DNA from: Tetrahymena thermophila SB210
Lineage: Eukaryota; Ciliophora; Oligohymenophorea; Hymenostomatida; Tetrahymenidae
Assembly (NCBI RefSeq): GCF_000189635.1
Contig: NW_002476507.1
Span: 310,001-374,000 of the forward strand
Length of the DNA: 64,000 nucleotides
Direction: 5' to 3'
Below are positions 13,891-25,284 of the stretch, piece by piece; within the stretch, counting starts at the first letter, position 1, and each line of letters starts with the position of its first letter. A program made the position numbers and the translations under genes. The notes under the pieces are model-generated. The model ran no database searches. It had not been told where the DNA came from and saw nothing but the letters and a program-made list of their open reading frames with translations.

Positions 13891-14397
13891 TCAGATACTA
13901 TATCTTTAAACATTTTTACCACATTTTTATTATTTTTATTTGATAAACTTCAAAACTATTTGCAACAAAGCTTCTGATTCTGTAAAATAGGAAAGTGCAT
14001 ATTTGTATTATAGATTCGATCTATTAAATATTTCTTTGCTTATGCTGTATTTGCTGATAACTAGCTTTTATTATTCTTAAAGATAATTATATTATTACTT
14101 TATATCATCCATTTATCCAATCAAGTCAAATACTGTTGAAAATATTTATGATTTCTATTCATATGTATTATTTATCTGAGGATTTGATAATTATTTTTAA
14201 AAGTCTTTTAATAGAGTATTATTTGAGCATGATAATTGTTCTAAAGAGTTTGCAGCACTATTATTATTTTGAGCTGAACTATTAAATTTCAGTACATTTT
14301 ATTCTAAGATACAAAGTTAATTATTTAAGTTAGAAGCTAAAGCCTTTAGATTTTAATTCTTAATTTTTTACTAAGAAAAAGTATTAAGAAAACTCAT
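13891..14397 (-). CDS. Small helical protein, four-member local family, copy 2
   Basis: A single-exon gene of 168 residues beginning MSFLNTFSQQ. It is the most diverged member: the first two thirds are Asn/Ser/Leu-rich (SSAQNNNSAANSLEQLS), but the C-terminal third keeps the family motif as ISKYSISKEIFNRSN. It has a longer Lys/Gln-rich tail ending RYSI. No catalytic, membrane or secretion signal is visible. The ATG context and distance to the motif match the other three copies, which supports this start. It lies alone in AT-rich DNA, same strand as the others. Function unknown. Confidence 0.7.
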
Positions 14398-17300
14398 AAG
14401 TAAGTAGGTATTTTGAGTTTAATCTTTAATATCTTATTTTCTTATTTGAAAATATTATTTGATTTTTTTCTTTCTTTATTTATTTTTTAAATTATAAAAG
14501 AACACAAAGAAGTTATTATAATTTAATTGTTAGGTTAAGCTGTATCTGATTTGTTTTTTACATATTAATAAAGTAGTTTATTTATTTAAAAAACTTAAAT
14601 TATATACATTTAAATTATAATTCGATCAGTAATTAAAACTGAAATTATAAATTAGTTAAGAATATAATTTTTCATAAAAATAATAATAAGTTACTGTTAT
14701 TTTAAACACCATTTATTTTCTTTTTATAAATCATTTTAAATAATTTACTTTTGATTCTCAGTAAAGTGTTACCTTTAATAAATAATTCAATTTAATTACT
14801 ATAAAAATAATTTTTCTTTGGAATAATTTGATGCTCCCATACTCTATTATTGGTTATTTCAATTACTAATAGATTGTATTCTAGCTTTTATTTATTTACT
14901 TTGTTCAAAATTTATTTATTACTTACCAATAGAAATTCAAAAAAAAGTCTTATTATTTAAAATTTTAAATGTCATTTTTACAAGCAATATCTGAAACTTT
15001 TCTTACAATAATTTATAATAAATTTAATATTAGCAAAGCTTTTTAAAAATGCTTTATCAAAAGATATACTAATTAATTAAATATTTTATAATATTTAATT
15101 TTAGTAATTATCTTTTTTTTTAATTATTTTTATAAAAACTATGACCAAAGCATTTTTAATTAAGAGATAATAAAAAAATCAAAAACTTATCCAGTGAAAA
15201 TTAACTTAATTATATAATTATGAGGACCTAGATGCTTTTTGCCAAGATATATTTATTTCCAGTAATAATTATTTCTTCAAGAATATATAGAGAGATTGTT
15301 TATTTTTGTAATTTTTTCTATTTTACATGAACCAAATTAGAATTAATTGTATCATGATATAACTTAATGTGAAATTTTTATTGTAAAATAACTTAAAACA
15401 AAAATATCTTTTAAATTACATAAATATATTTGAACTATCTTTTTAAAGTAATTTGAGGTTCTATAACTTTTTTTTAAATTTTGATTCAAAATAATTAATA
15501 GAATCGTTGCAAAAATTTCCATATAAAATTTTTTTATGCTAGTCAATTTTTTTATAAAGAAAATTAAATATATTTGTTATTTGAAATTTAAAATTTAGTC
15601 AATTAAGCTGTGAGTATATGATTAATTTGAAGATTAATCAATCTCTTAATCAAAAATTAATATTTAAATATTTTATTAATAAATAAATAAAATGTATTTT
15701 TTTATCTAATTTAATAATAAAAGTTTAATTAGATAATTCATTTTTACTCTTTTTATTTTAATTTTTTTGGAAATTCTAAAATTAATAAATCGAGCTGTAT
15801 TGATAGCATATAACTAAAAATAAAAATTTATTTTTTATAGTTGATAAATCAAGAATATATTAGAGTTTGCTATTTATCATCTATTTTATCGAAAATAAAA
15901 TTAATATTTGCAAATTAGGAGCTAATAATCACTTTAATTAATTAATTAATTAATTAATTAATGTTTATTTTATTTTTAATATGAATTTACAAAAAATTAT
16001 AATTGTTTTTTATCTATCATTAAAAAGTTTATTAAGAAATGTTTAAAATAAAATTTGAATCATTAAAAAATAATTTTAAATTAAATTACTAATTTATTTA
16101 TTAATTTGATTTGAATATTTCTTCGTTTTATTATTTTATTTTGTTTAAAAATAAATAAAAATAATAATTTTAAAATTTTAATTTAGCACATACATTTTCA
16201 TTGAAATTTTAAGCTCTATTCAACATTTTAATTAATAAGATGATAATTTGTTAAATTATATTTTTAAATTATTTATTTTAAGATATATTGTTGATAATAA
16301 AAAATTATTTTTTTTAAGGATATTATATATTTTAATATTAAAATAATTAATTTATTCCCTTAATATTTAACAAATTAAATATTAAAGCATAAATTTGATA
16401 GGATAGCATAGCATAGTATGACTAAAATAGGAAATACATTTATTTTTTATTTATATGTATAATTTATTATTAATGAAGACAAATAAACTTCATTTTACTG
16501 ACCACAATTTTATTTTAATAAAATTTTATGTGGAAAAGAATTAATAAATAAAACCATATTAAATGTTTTTATATTTTTATTAATATAATTATCATAAATA
16601 AACTAGTCAAATCTTTTTATTTTAAATACTAGTTTTTTAAAAAATTTTTATATAAAAATTAAAATTAATTTATTAAATATTTTAAACTTAAATTTTGATA
16701 TGAATATTTTTTAAAAGAATTAAAGAAATAAAATAATATACTGGAAATACTCATACATCTAGATCTATTCAAAAATATTATTTTCAAGTAATAGTGCAAA
16801 ATTTTAATGAACAAAAATTTAGCAAAAACTATGACTTTAGTTATTACTAAGTATTTATAATATATTGTAAAATAAACTAGATCAATTTTTATATTTTTAT
16901 AATACTAGTTCTATATGTAAAGAATTTAAATAATACTATAACTAATTTGAACTAGCTTTAAAATTAAAAATAATAGAGCCAGTCAAATTTTTATACAAAA
17001 AGAGGACCTTGTTAATGAATCCGTAAAATTCTAAAATGATTTCTTAAAGATTGAATGAATGATAAGCATTTAAAATAATCATATTAGATCTAAACTTTAT
17101 TATTTTTTTTTAAGTTTAAGCTAATACACATTCATTAACCTTTTCTTTTTTATATCAGTTATTTATGTTTTTTAATGAAGTAATAATAATAATTATTAAA
17201 CAAAATACATTTTTATTAACATTAAATTCATTAGTTTATAAATATTAAGTAAAGTAAATATGGAATTAAATATGTAAAAGTTATCCAAGACAAAGAGAGT

Positions 17301-17887
17301 AAATTGATCCAACTAAAATATTCTTCTATTTCTTTAAATTAAACAATCTCTTCAATTTATGTTTATATTTAATTGAATATTAGTATATAAATCAAATATA
17401 ATAAAATGAAATTTGAAATATTTAAAAAATATGAAACAATTTTTAAAATGTAATTTTTATTTTAGTTGCAAACGAAAAATTGATTAAAGAGTTTCTTTTA
17501 AGAAGAGTAGAAGAATTAACCAGTATCATTACTACATGATACATTTCAATTGAAAGTTTTATTTTCTTTTTGTCTTATTTATAATTAGGTTTATAGCAAT
17601 TTAATGATGGTAATTATTATTTTTTAATAGTATCTTTATTTTTAATTTGATTTAAGGAGGAAGTAATGAAGGAAACTTTTATGGTATTTTCATGAAAATT
17701 TATTGAGGAATTTTATACATTTAATTGAAATATAAATAGGTACAGATTTTAATAGATTATTTTTCTTTTATTATTTATTATAAGGGAAATTTTATTTACT
17801 ACGATTTATCATTGAAATTTGAAATTTTAATAAACAATTGATTGAAAAAATTGGTAAAGAGAGTTTGCTTGATTAATTAAAAATACT
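14398..17887. other. Long AT-rich spacer inside the small-paralogue cluster
   Basis: About 3.5 kb of highly AT-rich DNA with many homopolymers. Both strands were scanned for the family motif and for hydrophilic coding runs. Only weak fragments were seen, for example about 25 codons near 17464-17535 on plus. No supported gene. Confidence 0.5.
15934..15962. repeat. TTAA microsatellite
   Basis: About seven uninterrupted copies of the palindromic tetramer TTAA in noncoding spacer. Confidence 0.9.
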
Positions 17888-18346
17888 TCAAATTTATTAC
17901 TCTCTTTACAAAATTTATAATAATTAGCTAGAGTTATAGAAGTATAGTTATATTTGTACAAACATTCTTTTACATTTCGCAAATAGCTCTTTACTTATGG
18001 AGACTTTACTGACAAGATACTTTGATTATTATTGTAAAATTTAGTATTGAAGAGCAACTTCGTTGTATTCCAGGATAGCATCAATTATTAATTTAATTAT
18101 GTCTCCGTAGTTGGGCAATTTGCATTTTAGTTAAATAATTGTGACAATATCTTCAAAAATGCTTTATTTTTTATCATATATGTATTCATTAGTTATGGAA
18201 GGAGTTTTTTAGTTCTTATTATCAATAATTTATAGAGAGATATTGTGGAGATTTATTATAAAATCTAATAATTCTTGCATTCTGTCGTTAAGATTAATTG
18301 ATTTAACCTTAAAATATTTAAATTCTTAATTTTTCATAAAGCTCAT
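17888..18346 (-). CDS. Small helical protein, four-member local family, copy 3
   Basis: An intact single-exon gene of 152 residues starting MSFMKNQEF; a second in-frame ATG three codons later is possible. The C-terminal third carries VSKVSISKELFAKCK, then FVQIQLYFYNSSQLLQIL, very close to copy 1, so these two are the nearest relatives in the cluster. The region before the motif is acidic, helical and contains EYNEVALQYQILQQQ, aligning with EYEEICISYQELYQEQ of copy 1. No known domain. Function unknown. Confidence 0.75.
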
Positions 18347-19321
18347 CTTATTTTAGTTAGTTAGTTAGTTTTTATGAATGTATGTTTCTTTCTTTGAAAA
18401 TGTATTTTGATTTGATAGTTATTAAAGTAAATTTATTATATCGAATCAAGTATCATAAATAAATAGCATAAGCAAGACTTTAATTTATTTATATAAAAAT
18501 ATATTTAGCTAATTTTATTAATTTGATTATCAGAAACAAACAGAAAAGAAGGTCTTCGATCAAAAAATTTAGAATAATTTATTTAGCGAATAAGAGTATT
18601 TAAGATTAGGTAATCAAGATACTTTAATAGATACCAATTCTTTTGTGAGTAATAAAATGAAAAATTAGATTTTTCATCTTTGTAAGTAAAATTTAGTTAA
18701 AAAACATGATTACTTTGGTATAAAATAAACTTTTTACATTAGATTTTGTTTTAGTATTTTTTAATACAAATTAATTTATATTTTTTAAAATTAACCATGC
18801 TTATATTTATCTCATAGAATAATAATTTATCTCAAACATCTAATTTATCTTTTGTCTAATTAATTTAGATTTTGTGAATTTCTAATAAAATAGATAATTT
18901 ATCTCTTTAAACAAACATAATAATTATATTAAAAATAGATGTGATATAGACCTTTTGTATTTGAAATGATTAATATTTGATTATTCTTTAATCAAAGGCT
19001 TTATTTGTGTGTTATAGATTATAAAATATATAGATTTTGATTCAGTAGACATTCTTAATGACCACAAAAATTAATGAAATTTATTTGTTTATTAATATGC
19101 ACGATTCATGTTTGCTAAAACCATTAATGAAAAATTGGATTGTCAATCAGTAAATTTTAATTATAAGATTTATTACAAATAAATATAGTATTTAATTATA
19201 TAACACAATTAATTATAGTTAGTAAAATGTATTAAAATGTTTGTTTTCTTATTTAATAATTTTGTTAAAAATTTTTTTAGTAATTTTTTTTTTCTTTCTT
19301 AATTAATTAGATTTAAATCGT
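18347..19321. other. AT-rich spacer containing one exon-like block
   Basis: Spacer between two family members. Apart from the plus-strand block at 18509-18681 (own entry) nothing coding was accepted. A TTAG tetramer run (four copies) lies at about 18355-18371. Confidence 0.5.
18509..18681 (+). pseudogene. Exon-like fragment, unknown
   Basis: A hydrophilic frame bounded by a TTTAG acceptor and a GTAAG donor. It reads like real ciliate coding sequence with TAG/TAA as Gln (FDYQKQTEKKVFDQKIQ, then YLRLGNQDTLIDTNSF). No neighbouring exon could be joined on either side. It is on the opposite strand to the flanking paralogues. The complementary strand is also free of TGA but gives a poorer, hydrophobic protein. 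It may be an orphan exon or relic. Confidence 0.35.
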
Positions 19322-19774
19322 TCATTTCTTTTTTTCGATAGTTTGATATATTTTGCATAGTGTGGGATAAATTGTTTCATAACTATTAAAGAATTTTATG
19401 AGATCAGAGATATCGTTTTTGCATTGAGCAAAGATTTATTTATTAACTGATACTTTGCTGCTTATTTTTCTTTATTATGAATTTAAATCTTAGAATGTAT
19501 TAAAAACATATTCATAGTCTCTAATCAAACTCAAGCAACATTCAATTATCTCGTTGAACTTTGATAGTCTTTATCTATATTCAATGATTTTTTGGACTAT
19601 ACACACAAATGAACCATAAGTACTCAAAATTTCATTTTCCTCCATTTATTAGTCAAGGACAACAGTTCCTATTCTACTCAGTTAAAAGCATTGCTCAGCA
19701 AGAATTTTAATCTTATCAATCAATTGAAAAGCGTTTAATTTAAAGGTTTTGGATTCAGAAAAAGATAAGCTCAT
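19322..19774 (-). CDS. Small helical protein, four-member local family, copy 4
   Basis: An intact single-exon gene of 150 residues starting MSLSFSESKTFKLN. The segment LIDKIKILAEQ aligns with LIDRIKNLEQY of copy 1, EYRQRLSKFNEIIECCLSLI matches the KRYNEVVGVLIKMI region of copy 1, and the motif appears as SSKVSVNKQIFAQCK. It is helical throughout, with several Cys. No known domain, signal peptide or membrane span. It is the most upstream member of the cluster in the direction of transcription. Function unknown. Confidence 0.75.
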
Positions 19775-20785
19775 TTTATTTTTTTATAATTATTTTTCTT
19801 TTTTATAAATTATTTATAAATTTTTTTACAGTGAAAGATGCGCTAATTTAAATTACGTTTTTTTTAAAACACTTACCACAAATTTTTAAATTTGATATAA
19901 TGAATCAAGTATACTTGAAAAGATTATTAAAATTTATAAATAGTATCTAAATCAGGTTTATAAATAAATATTCTATAAATAGCAATCAGTAAAAGATTTA
20001 AAATTTTTAGTGAACAAATAGATGTTTCTTGTAATGATGCGATACTTACGCTAACGAATTTAAAAAGAAAATACATAAAATATGATTATAAATAAAAATT
20101 TTATGAAAATATAAAAAGCTTCTATAAAAATCTCATAGTAAATTTGACAAGTATTATTTAATAATCGCTTTCTAGGTTTTTTTCTACTGGAAAATTTTTT
20201 CTATGTGGTATCAATAATTTACTGATTATAATTAAAGTATATTTACAAACTATTAAGAATTAATAATTATATAATACAAAATTTAATCAAAATAATATTA
20301 AACGATTCCACTGTTTTATAAAAACCATTGTAATAATGTATGATAAATTCTGGTTTTTGATAAATTTTTGTAATAGATTATCTAATGTTTTTAAAATAAA
20401 CATTAAACTTAAAAATATACTAAAGATACATACTACTTCTCTCTTATAGTACTAATTAGTGAAAATAATTAATTCAAAAATATTATGGTTTAATTTCATG
20501 TTATCAAAAAATATTTGTTTTTAAATAACTAACATTTGTATTATCTAAATCTATTTCTAAATCAGAATTGGTTATTTCATAATATAATTATTTATTTTCT
20601 TACTTTTGAGATTCGGCTAGTACTATTTTTATAAAAAACAATAATACAAAAAAACGAAGACATTATTAGCTAGTATAAGCTGGTTTTTAAATTGTGTAAA
20701 TAGCATTTGAAATAAAAAAAAAATTTTTACTTTTTATTAGAATTTATTATATTTCAGATTTAATTAGTTTAGTTTTCCCCCAGAA

Positions 20786-21076
20786 ATGGATTTAGAATCC
20801 AATTATGATAACTCTTTTTACCGCATACTGACGTAAAAACAATAATAAATAACATTAGTTGCAATTAATTCAACAATTTAGAATAAATTCAAAAACCCAG
20901 ACTAGTTTTTATCATCCAAATTCACATTTTTCTGTTCAAATAGCAAGAATTTTAATTTTCTTTTGCAAAAAGATTTAGTTTTTACTATAAAAAATTTCAA
21001 ACAAAAATGCTTTAAAAGAATACTAATAATAATTTCTTTATTTCAAAAATACACTTCCTTGATGTTAAATTAATGA
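20786..21076 (+). CDS. Candidate small ORF, unknown
   Basis: A 96-residue frame from ATG to TGA starting MDLESNYDNSFYRIL and continuing with Gln-rich coding-like sequence (TQKQQQITLVAINSTIQNK). The second half is Phe/Lys/Asn-rich and could be noncoding AT DNA or run into an unseen intron. Local GC is slightly higher than the surroundings. No paralogue in the window and no domain. Confidence 0.35.
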
Positions 21077-22042
21077 TGAAGAAACTAATTTTTATGGATT
21101 ACAATTTGTGAATGGTTTAAAATTTAAAACTCATTAATGGCATAAAATAAAAATATGCGGTAATGAGATAATATAATTTTGATTTTTACTTATACTTTTA
21201 ATAAAAAATAAATATTATTTTAGAATCTATCTTATTTCTTTCTACTCAAAATTTTTTTAGAAATACTTTTAAAGAGTTAAAAAAATAGGTTTGGAAAAAA
21301 AATTCTGCTTTTAATACTATACTAAGAGAAAAAATTTAATTAACCATTATTAATTTAAAACTCTCTAAGTAGATGTATTTGATAGAACTAAGTTTTTTCT
21401 ATGTATACATAGCATGAGTAATAAGTGTAATATTTTATAGGTAATCTAAATTGCTTAAGCTACTTAAAAAATCTATTTTATAGCTAACTACATACCAATA
21501 TTTTTAAGTATTAATACTTATTTCAATTCATATTTTATTCATACTTTGGATTTATTTAAATAGAAAAAAGATTATATTTTTTTTTTTTTTCAATGATCGC
21601 CACTAATGAATGTATTTGAGAGATATATAAAAAATATCTATGAACCAGCTATTGTAAAATTAATAAAAGAAATTTTCAAAAGTTAAATGGACACATTTAA
21701 AAAAAAAATTTACTCATTTTAAAACAACCACTATTTACAAATTATCAAAAATTTGAAATATGTAACAACTACTAATTCTTTAAGTAAATAAAAAATAAAG
21801 AAATTATAAATTAATAATTTTATCTCTTTAATTAATTATTTAAAAATATAAAGTACTTAGCATTCAAAGTAAAATAAATAAATGAGTAATATAATCTATT
21901 TTTTATTTAAAAGCTAATTTAAATGTTTTAAACCCATTAATTCAGAATTGTTTCCATGAAAAATTTACTTTAATTTTAGATTGTAATTTATAAAAGAAAT
22001 TTAAACTTAAACATTTATAGAAAATTTAATAAAATTATTTTT

Positions 22043-22399
22043 AAAAGTATTTTAATACCATTTTTTTAAAATGTTGTTTTTAATTAATTTGGTTTGATAT
22101 TAAAATAGAAATATTATTTCTAGAAATTTAAATTTCTTTTACTTAATGTCTTTTGCAAATAAATAAATAAAATAAAATAAAATAAAATAACAAATTATTG
22201 CTATTGACAAATAAATTCTTATCAAATTTTAAAAATATTTTAATATTTTTAAATATGGTTTTTAATTAATTTGATTTGATATTAAAATAGAAAAATTATT
22301 TCTAGAAATTTAAATCTCTTTTACTTATTGTCTTTTGCAAATAAATAAAATAAAATAACAAATTATTGCTATAGACAAATAAATTCTTATCAAATTCTC
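22043..22399. repeat. Tandem duplication, two units of about 180 bp
   Basis: Unit A (22043-22230) and unit B (22231-22399) share nearly all their sequence at an offset of about 182 bp. Differences are single-base changes and a shorter AAATA run in unit B: a pentamer tract at about 22158-22193 in A is contracted at about 22341-22358 in B. Noncoding. Confidence 0.85.
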
Positions 22400-22627
22400 A
22401 TTTTAAAAATTTAGGCGGTATTTTATTTATGTCTAATTAAAACAATTAAAGATATATACCTGATATATTCTAATATGCAAAGAGAAAAAAAAATAATTAT
22501 TAAACAAAAAATAATACTTAATCTCAAAAATATCTAAAAACAGCCTTTAAATAGATACTTCTATTTATATATTACATACAGTATCAATAATTAATTTATA
22601 TTAATAATTTGAATAATAATATTAAAA

Positions 22628-24603
22628 ATGGATATTTGGGGTAAATTAACATCAATCAATAGAAAAAGCTTAAATTTAACAGAATATTTAGACTAAGATA
22701 CTATAAAAGTAGGAAGATCTGAAAACAATTAAATCGTAATAGACCATCCTAAAATATCAAAAGTACACTGTATATTAACTAGATAAGATGATGGTGTGTA
22801 TATTGAAGATAAAAGCTCAAATGGAACTTATATCTAAAATAATTTGATTGGAAAAGACTAAAAAGTTAAGGTTTCCACAGGAGATATCATTTATCTTCTT
22901 CGCAAAGACAAAGTTAAAGCATAATGTGAAGATATAGGCATGGTTTATTCAACAGTAAATATTCAACCAATGTAAACAGAACCAGAAGAATAGTTTAACA
23001 ATGAAGTAGATAAGATCAAAGAAAAGCTTAAAAAGGAAAGAGAGTTAAAATAAAAAATTGATAAAGAAATAATTGAATAACATAATTGCTCTATTTGTCA
23101 AGATTTAATTTATGATTATGTTTAACTAGACTGCTGTATTCATGGCTTTTGTGGTGGTTGCTTGAGCGAGTATCTTTAATCAAATCAGACTTGTCCTGAT
23201 TGCAGATAATAAATAAATTTCGCTTTTAAAAATCCAAAAACTAATTCAACAATCGAAGCACTAAGAAAAACAAGCTAAATAAAGAGATATCCAGAAGAAT
23301 ATGAAGAATTAGATCTCAAAAATGTTATTACTTCGAGCTAAACTAGTGTTGATGAATTAATTAAATTATTCAAAAGAAAGACTTAAACGTATATTTTAAA
23401 TAAATTGTATCTTTTTTAATTTAATGTTTATTTAAATTATAAATAGATCTGCTTACCAATCAAAATTATCTGAAATATTAGAAAAGTAATAAAAAAGAAT
23501 TAATGGATAAATTGACTCAGATTATTCTTACTAAAGTGAAAACGAAGATGAAGAAGATTTAAAGTAAACTACTTTTAGTTAGATTTTAACTTTTTTTTTT
23601 TAATATCTTGAAAAGTATTTTATTACTCAAAAACAAATTTCAATTTCATAGACAAAATTTATAAATTTGTTTAAATTTATTATCACAAAGATGGATTTAA
23701 TTAATTTATTTTTGTGAACAATAAAAAAAACACACCAAAATAAAAATACTGTAGTTTCTAAGTTTTCACAATTATATAATAATAATATTTCCATTTCAGT
23801 TTCACTTGAATTTAAATTCATAATTTTTCAAAAAAATATCAAAACTAAAACTAAGACTTGCATATATAAGATTATACTTTTTCAAATTATATATTTTTTT
23901 TAATATTGAACTAACTAAAAATTTTATTTACTTTAGAATAAAACCAGAAGAATGTCCTGAATGCAAAATAGCTAGAATGGATGATTCATTTAAATGCAAA
24001 GATTCATAAAAGCACTAAAAATGTACTGGATGTAAAAGAATGTTCCCAGATAGACCAGAAAGATAGGATCAAAGATGCGTAGTATGCAAAGATCCTTACT
24101 GTGGTCTATATCTTGGAGTTTGCAAAAACAATCTAACAAATTAAAAAAAGACAGGAAAATATTTAGCTTAGTTCAATGATTTTAAAGCACCTCAAAATAT
24201 TGCTTAAAATATATTTAGAGCCAATAAGGTTGAGTTATAGATCTTTAATGATTTTTTGAGGTAAAATAATCTCACAAATTAGTCTATGTTAGATGAGATG
24301 AAGTCTAAATTTATTAGCTAAAACAATTTCTTCTTGGAGAAATCTAAAAGTATATTATCAAATTATAATGATAAGCCTACAAATATTCAGATTAACTTAG
24401 AAACTCCTGTTTGCAGTGAATGTTTTCCTGTTATCTGGCATCAAATAGTTTTTAGATATAGAATATATATTAAAAATAAACTGCCAGCCAGATATTGTTA
24501 AAGACCTAATTGCCATTGGGGTATAAACTGTACAACATAAATAACTAAATAATCTCATGCAGAGACATATGATCATGTGTGTGAGCAAACTCGTTTTGCT
24601 TGA
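22628..24603 (+). CDS. CHFR-like FHA-RING E3 ubiquitin ligase with C-terminal PBZ-type finger
   Basis: Three exons, 22628-23388, 23447-23563 and 23937-24603, give 514 residues with consistent phases. The FHA domain spans about residues 8-95, with conserved VGRSEN (28-33), SKVHC (44-48) and SSNGTY (63-68), the phosphothreonine-binding loops. A charged coiled linker follows. A C3HC4 RING lies at 154-192 (CSIC, then CCIHGFCGGC, then CPDC) and would recruit an E2. The C-terminal part has further Cys pairs (CPEC, CTGC, CVVC) and ends in a PBZ-like poly(ADP-ribose)-binding finger, CHWGINC followed by two His. This order matches CHFR, a mitotic-stress checkpoint ligase. The PBZ spacing here is C-x5-C-x8-H-x5-H, longer between second Cys and first His than I recall for the usual motif. 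Cell-cycle or DNA-damage function is inferred from the family. Confidence 0.88.
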
Positions 24604-25258
24604 AAATTTAATTAGTGTTTTTTTTAGAAAATATAAATGTTAATATTATATCTTATTTTATATTTTTTTATTTATTTACACTGATAAAACTTTAACTTAA
24701 ATGTTTGAAAATTTATTTTTAATTGTGATTTAAAAATAATTTATTCTAGAATAAATTAAAAAATCTAAAATATTATATATAATTATTTAAAGAGGCTTAA
24801 TTGCATATTTAAAGACTATCAATAACTGATAGGAACGGATATACATTTAATTAACTTATTTTTTAAAGTGTGTTTGTTATTAAATTTTGGGGTATAAACT
24901 GTACAACATAATTAACTAAATAATATCATACAGAGACATATGGTCATTTGTGTGAGCAAACTCGTTTTGCTTGAAAATTTAATTAGTGTTTTTTTAGAAA
25001 ATATAAATGTTAAGATTATATCTTATTTTATATTTTATTTATTTATTTACACTGATAAAACTTTAACTTAAATGCTTGAAAATGTATTTTTAATTGTGAT
25101 TTAAAAATAATTTATTCTCAAATAAATTAAAAAATCTAAGAAATTTCGATAAAATAGTTTAGAGAGGTTAATTGCATATTTAAAGATTAGCAATGACTGA
25201 TAGGAACGAATATACATTTAATTAACTTATTTATTTAAAGAGTGTGTGTTACTAAATT
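24518..25258. repeat. Tandem duplication (about 371 bp) including the 3' end of the CHFR-like gene
   Basis: Unit 1 (24518-24888) holds the last 84 coding bases plus stop of the CHFR-like gene and about 285 bp of 3' flank. Unit 2 (24889-25258) repeats it with roughly 90% identity by eye. Unit 2 therefore contains a dead copy of the PBZ finger tail ending in the same CEQTRFA-stop, with no upstream exon. It sits between the true stop and the convergent gene's 3' end. Confidence 0.9.
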
Positions 25259-25284
25259 AAAAATTAATTAATTTAACTTAAATT

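Larger units (their letters stand above)
19775..22627. other. AT-rich spacer with one candidate ORF and a tandem duplication
   Basis: Shared 5' flank of copy 4 (minus) and the CHFR-like gene (plus). It holds the candidate ORF at 20786-21076 and the duplicated block at 22043-22399, each with its own entry. The rest shows nothing recognisable. Confidence 0.5.

Noticed and set aside
15364..15546. Minus-strand frame in AT-rich spacer
   Set aside because: Ile/Phe/Asn composition is exactly what translated AT-rich DNA gives; no splice or paralogue support.
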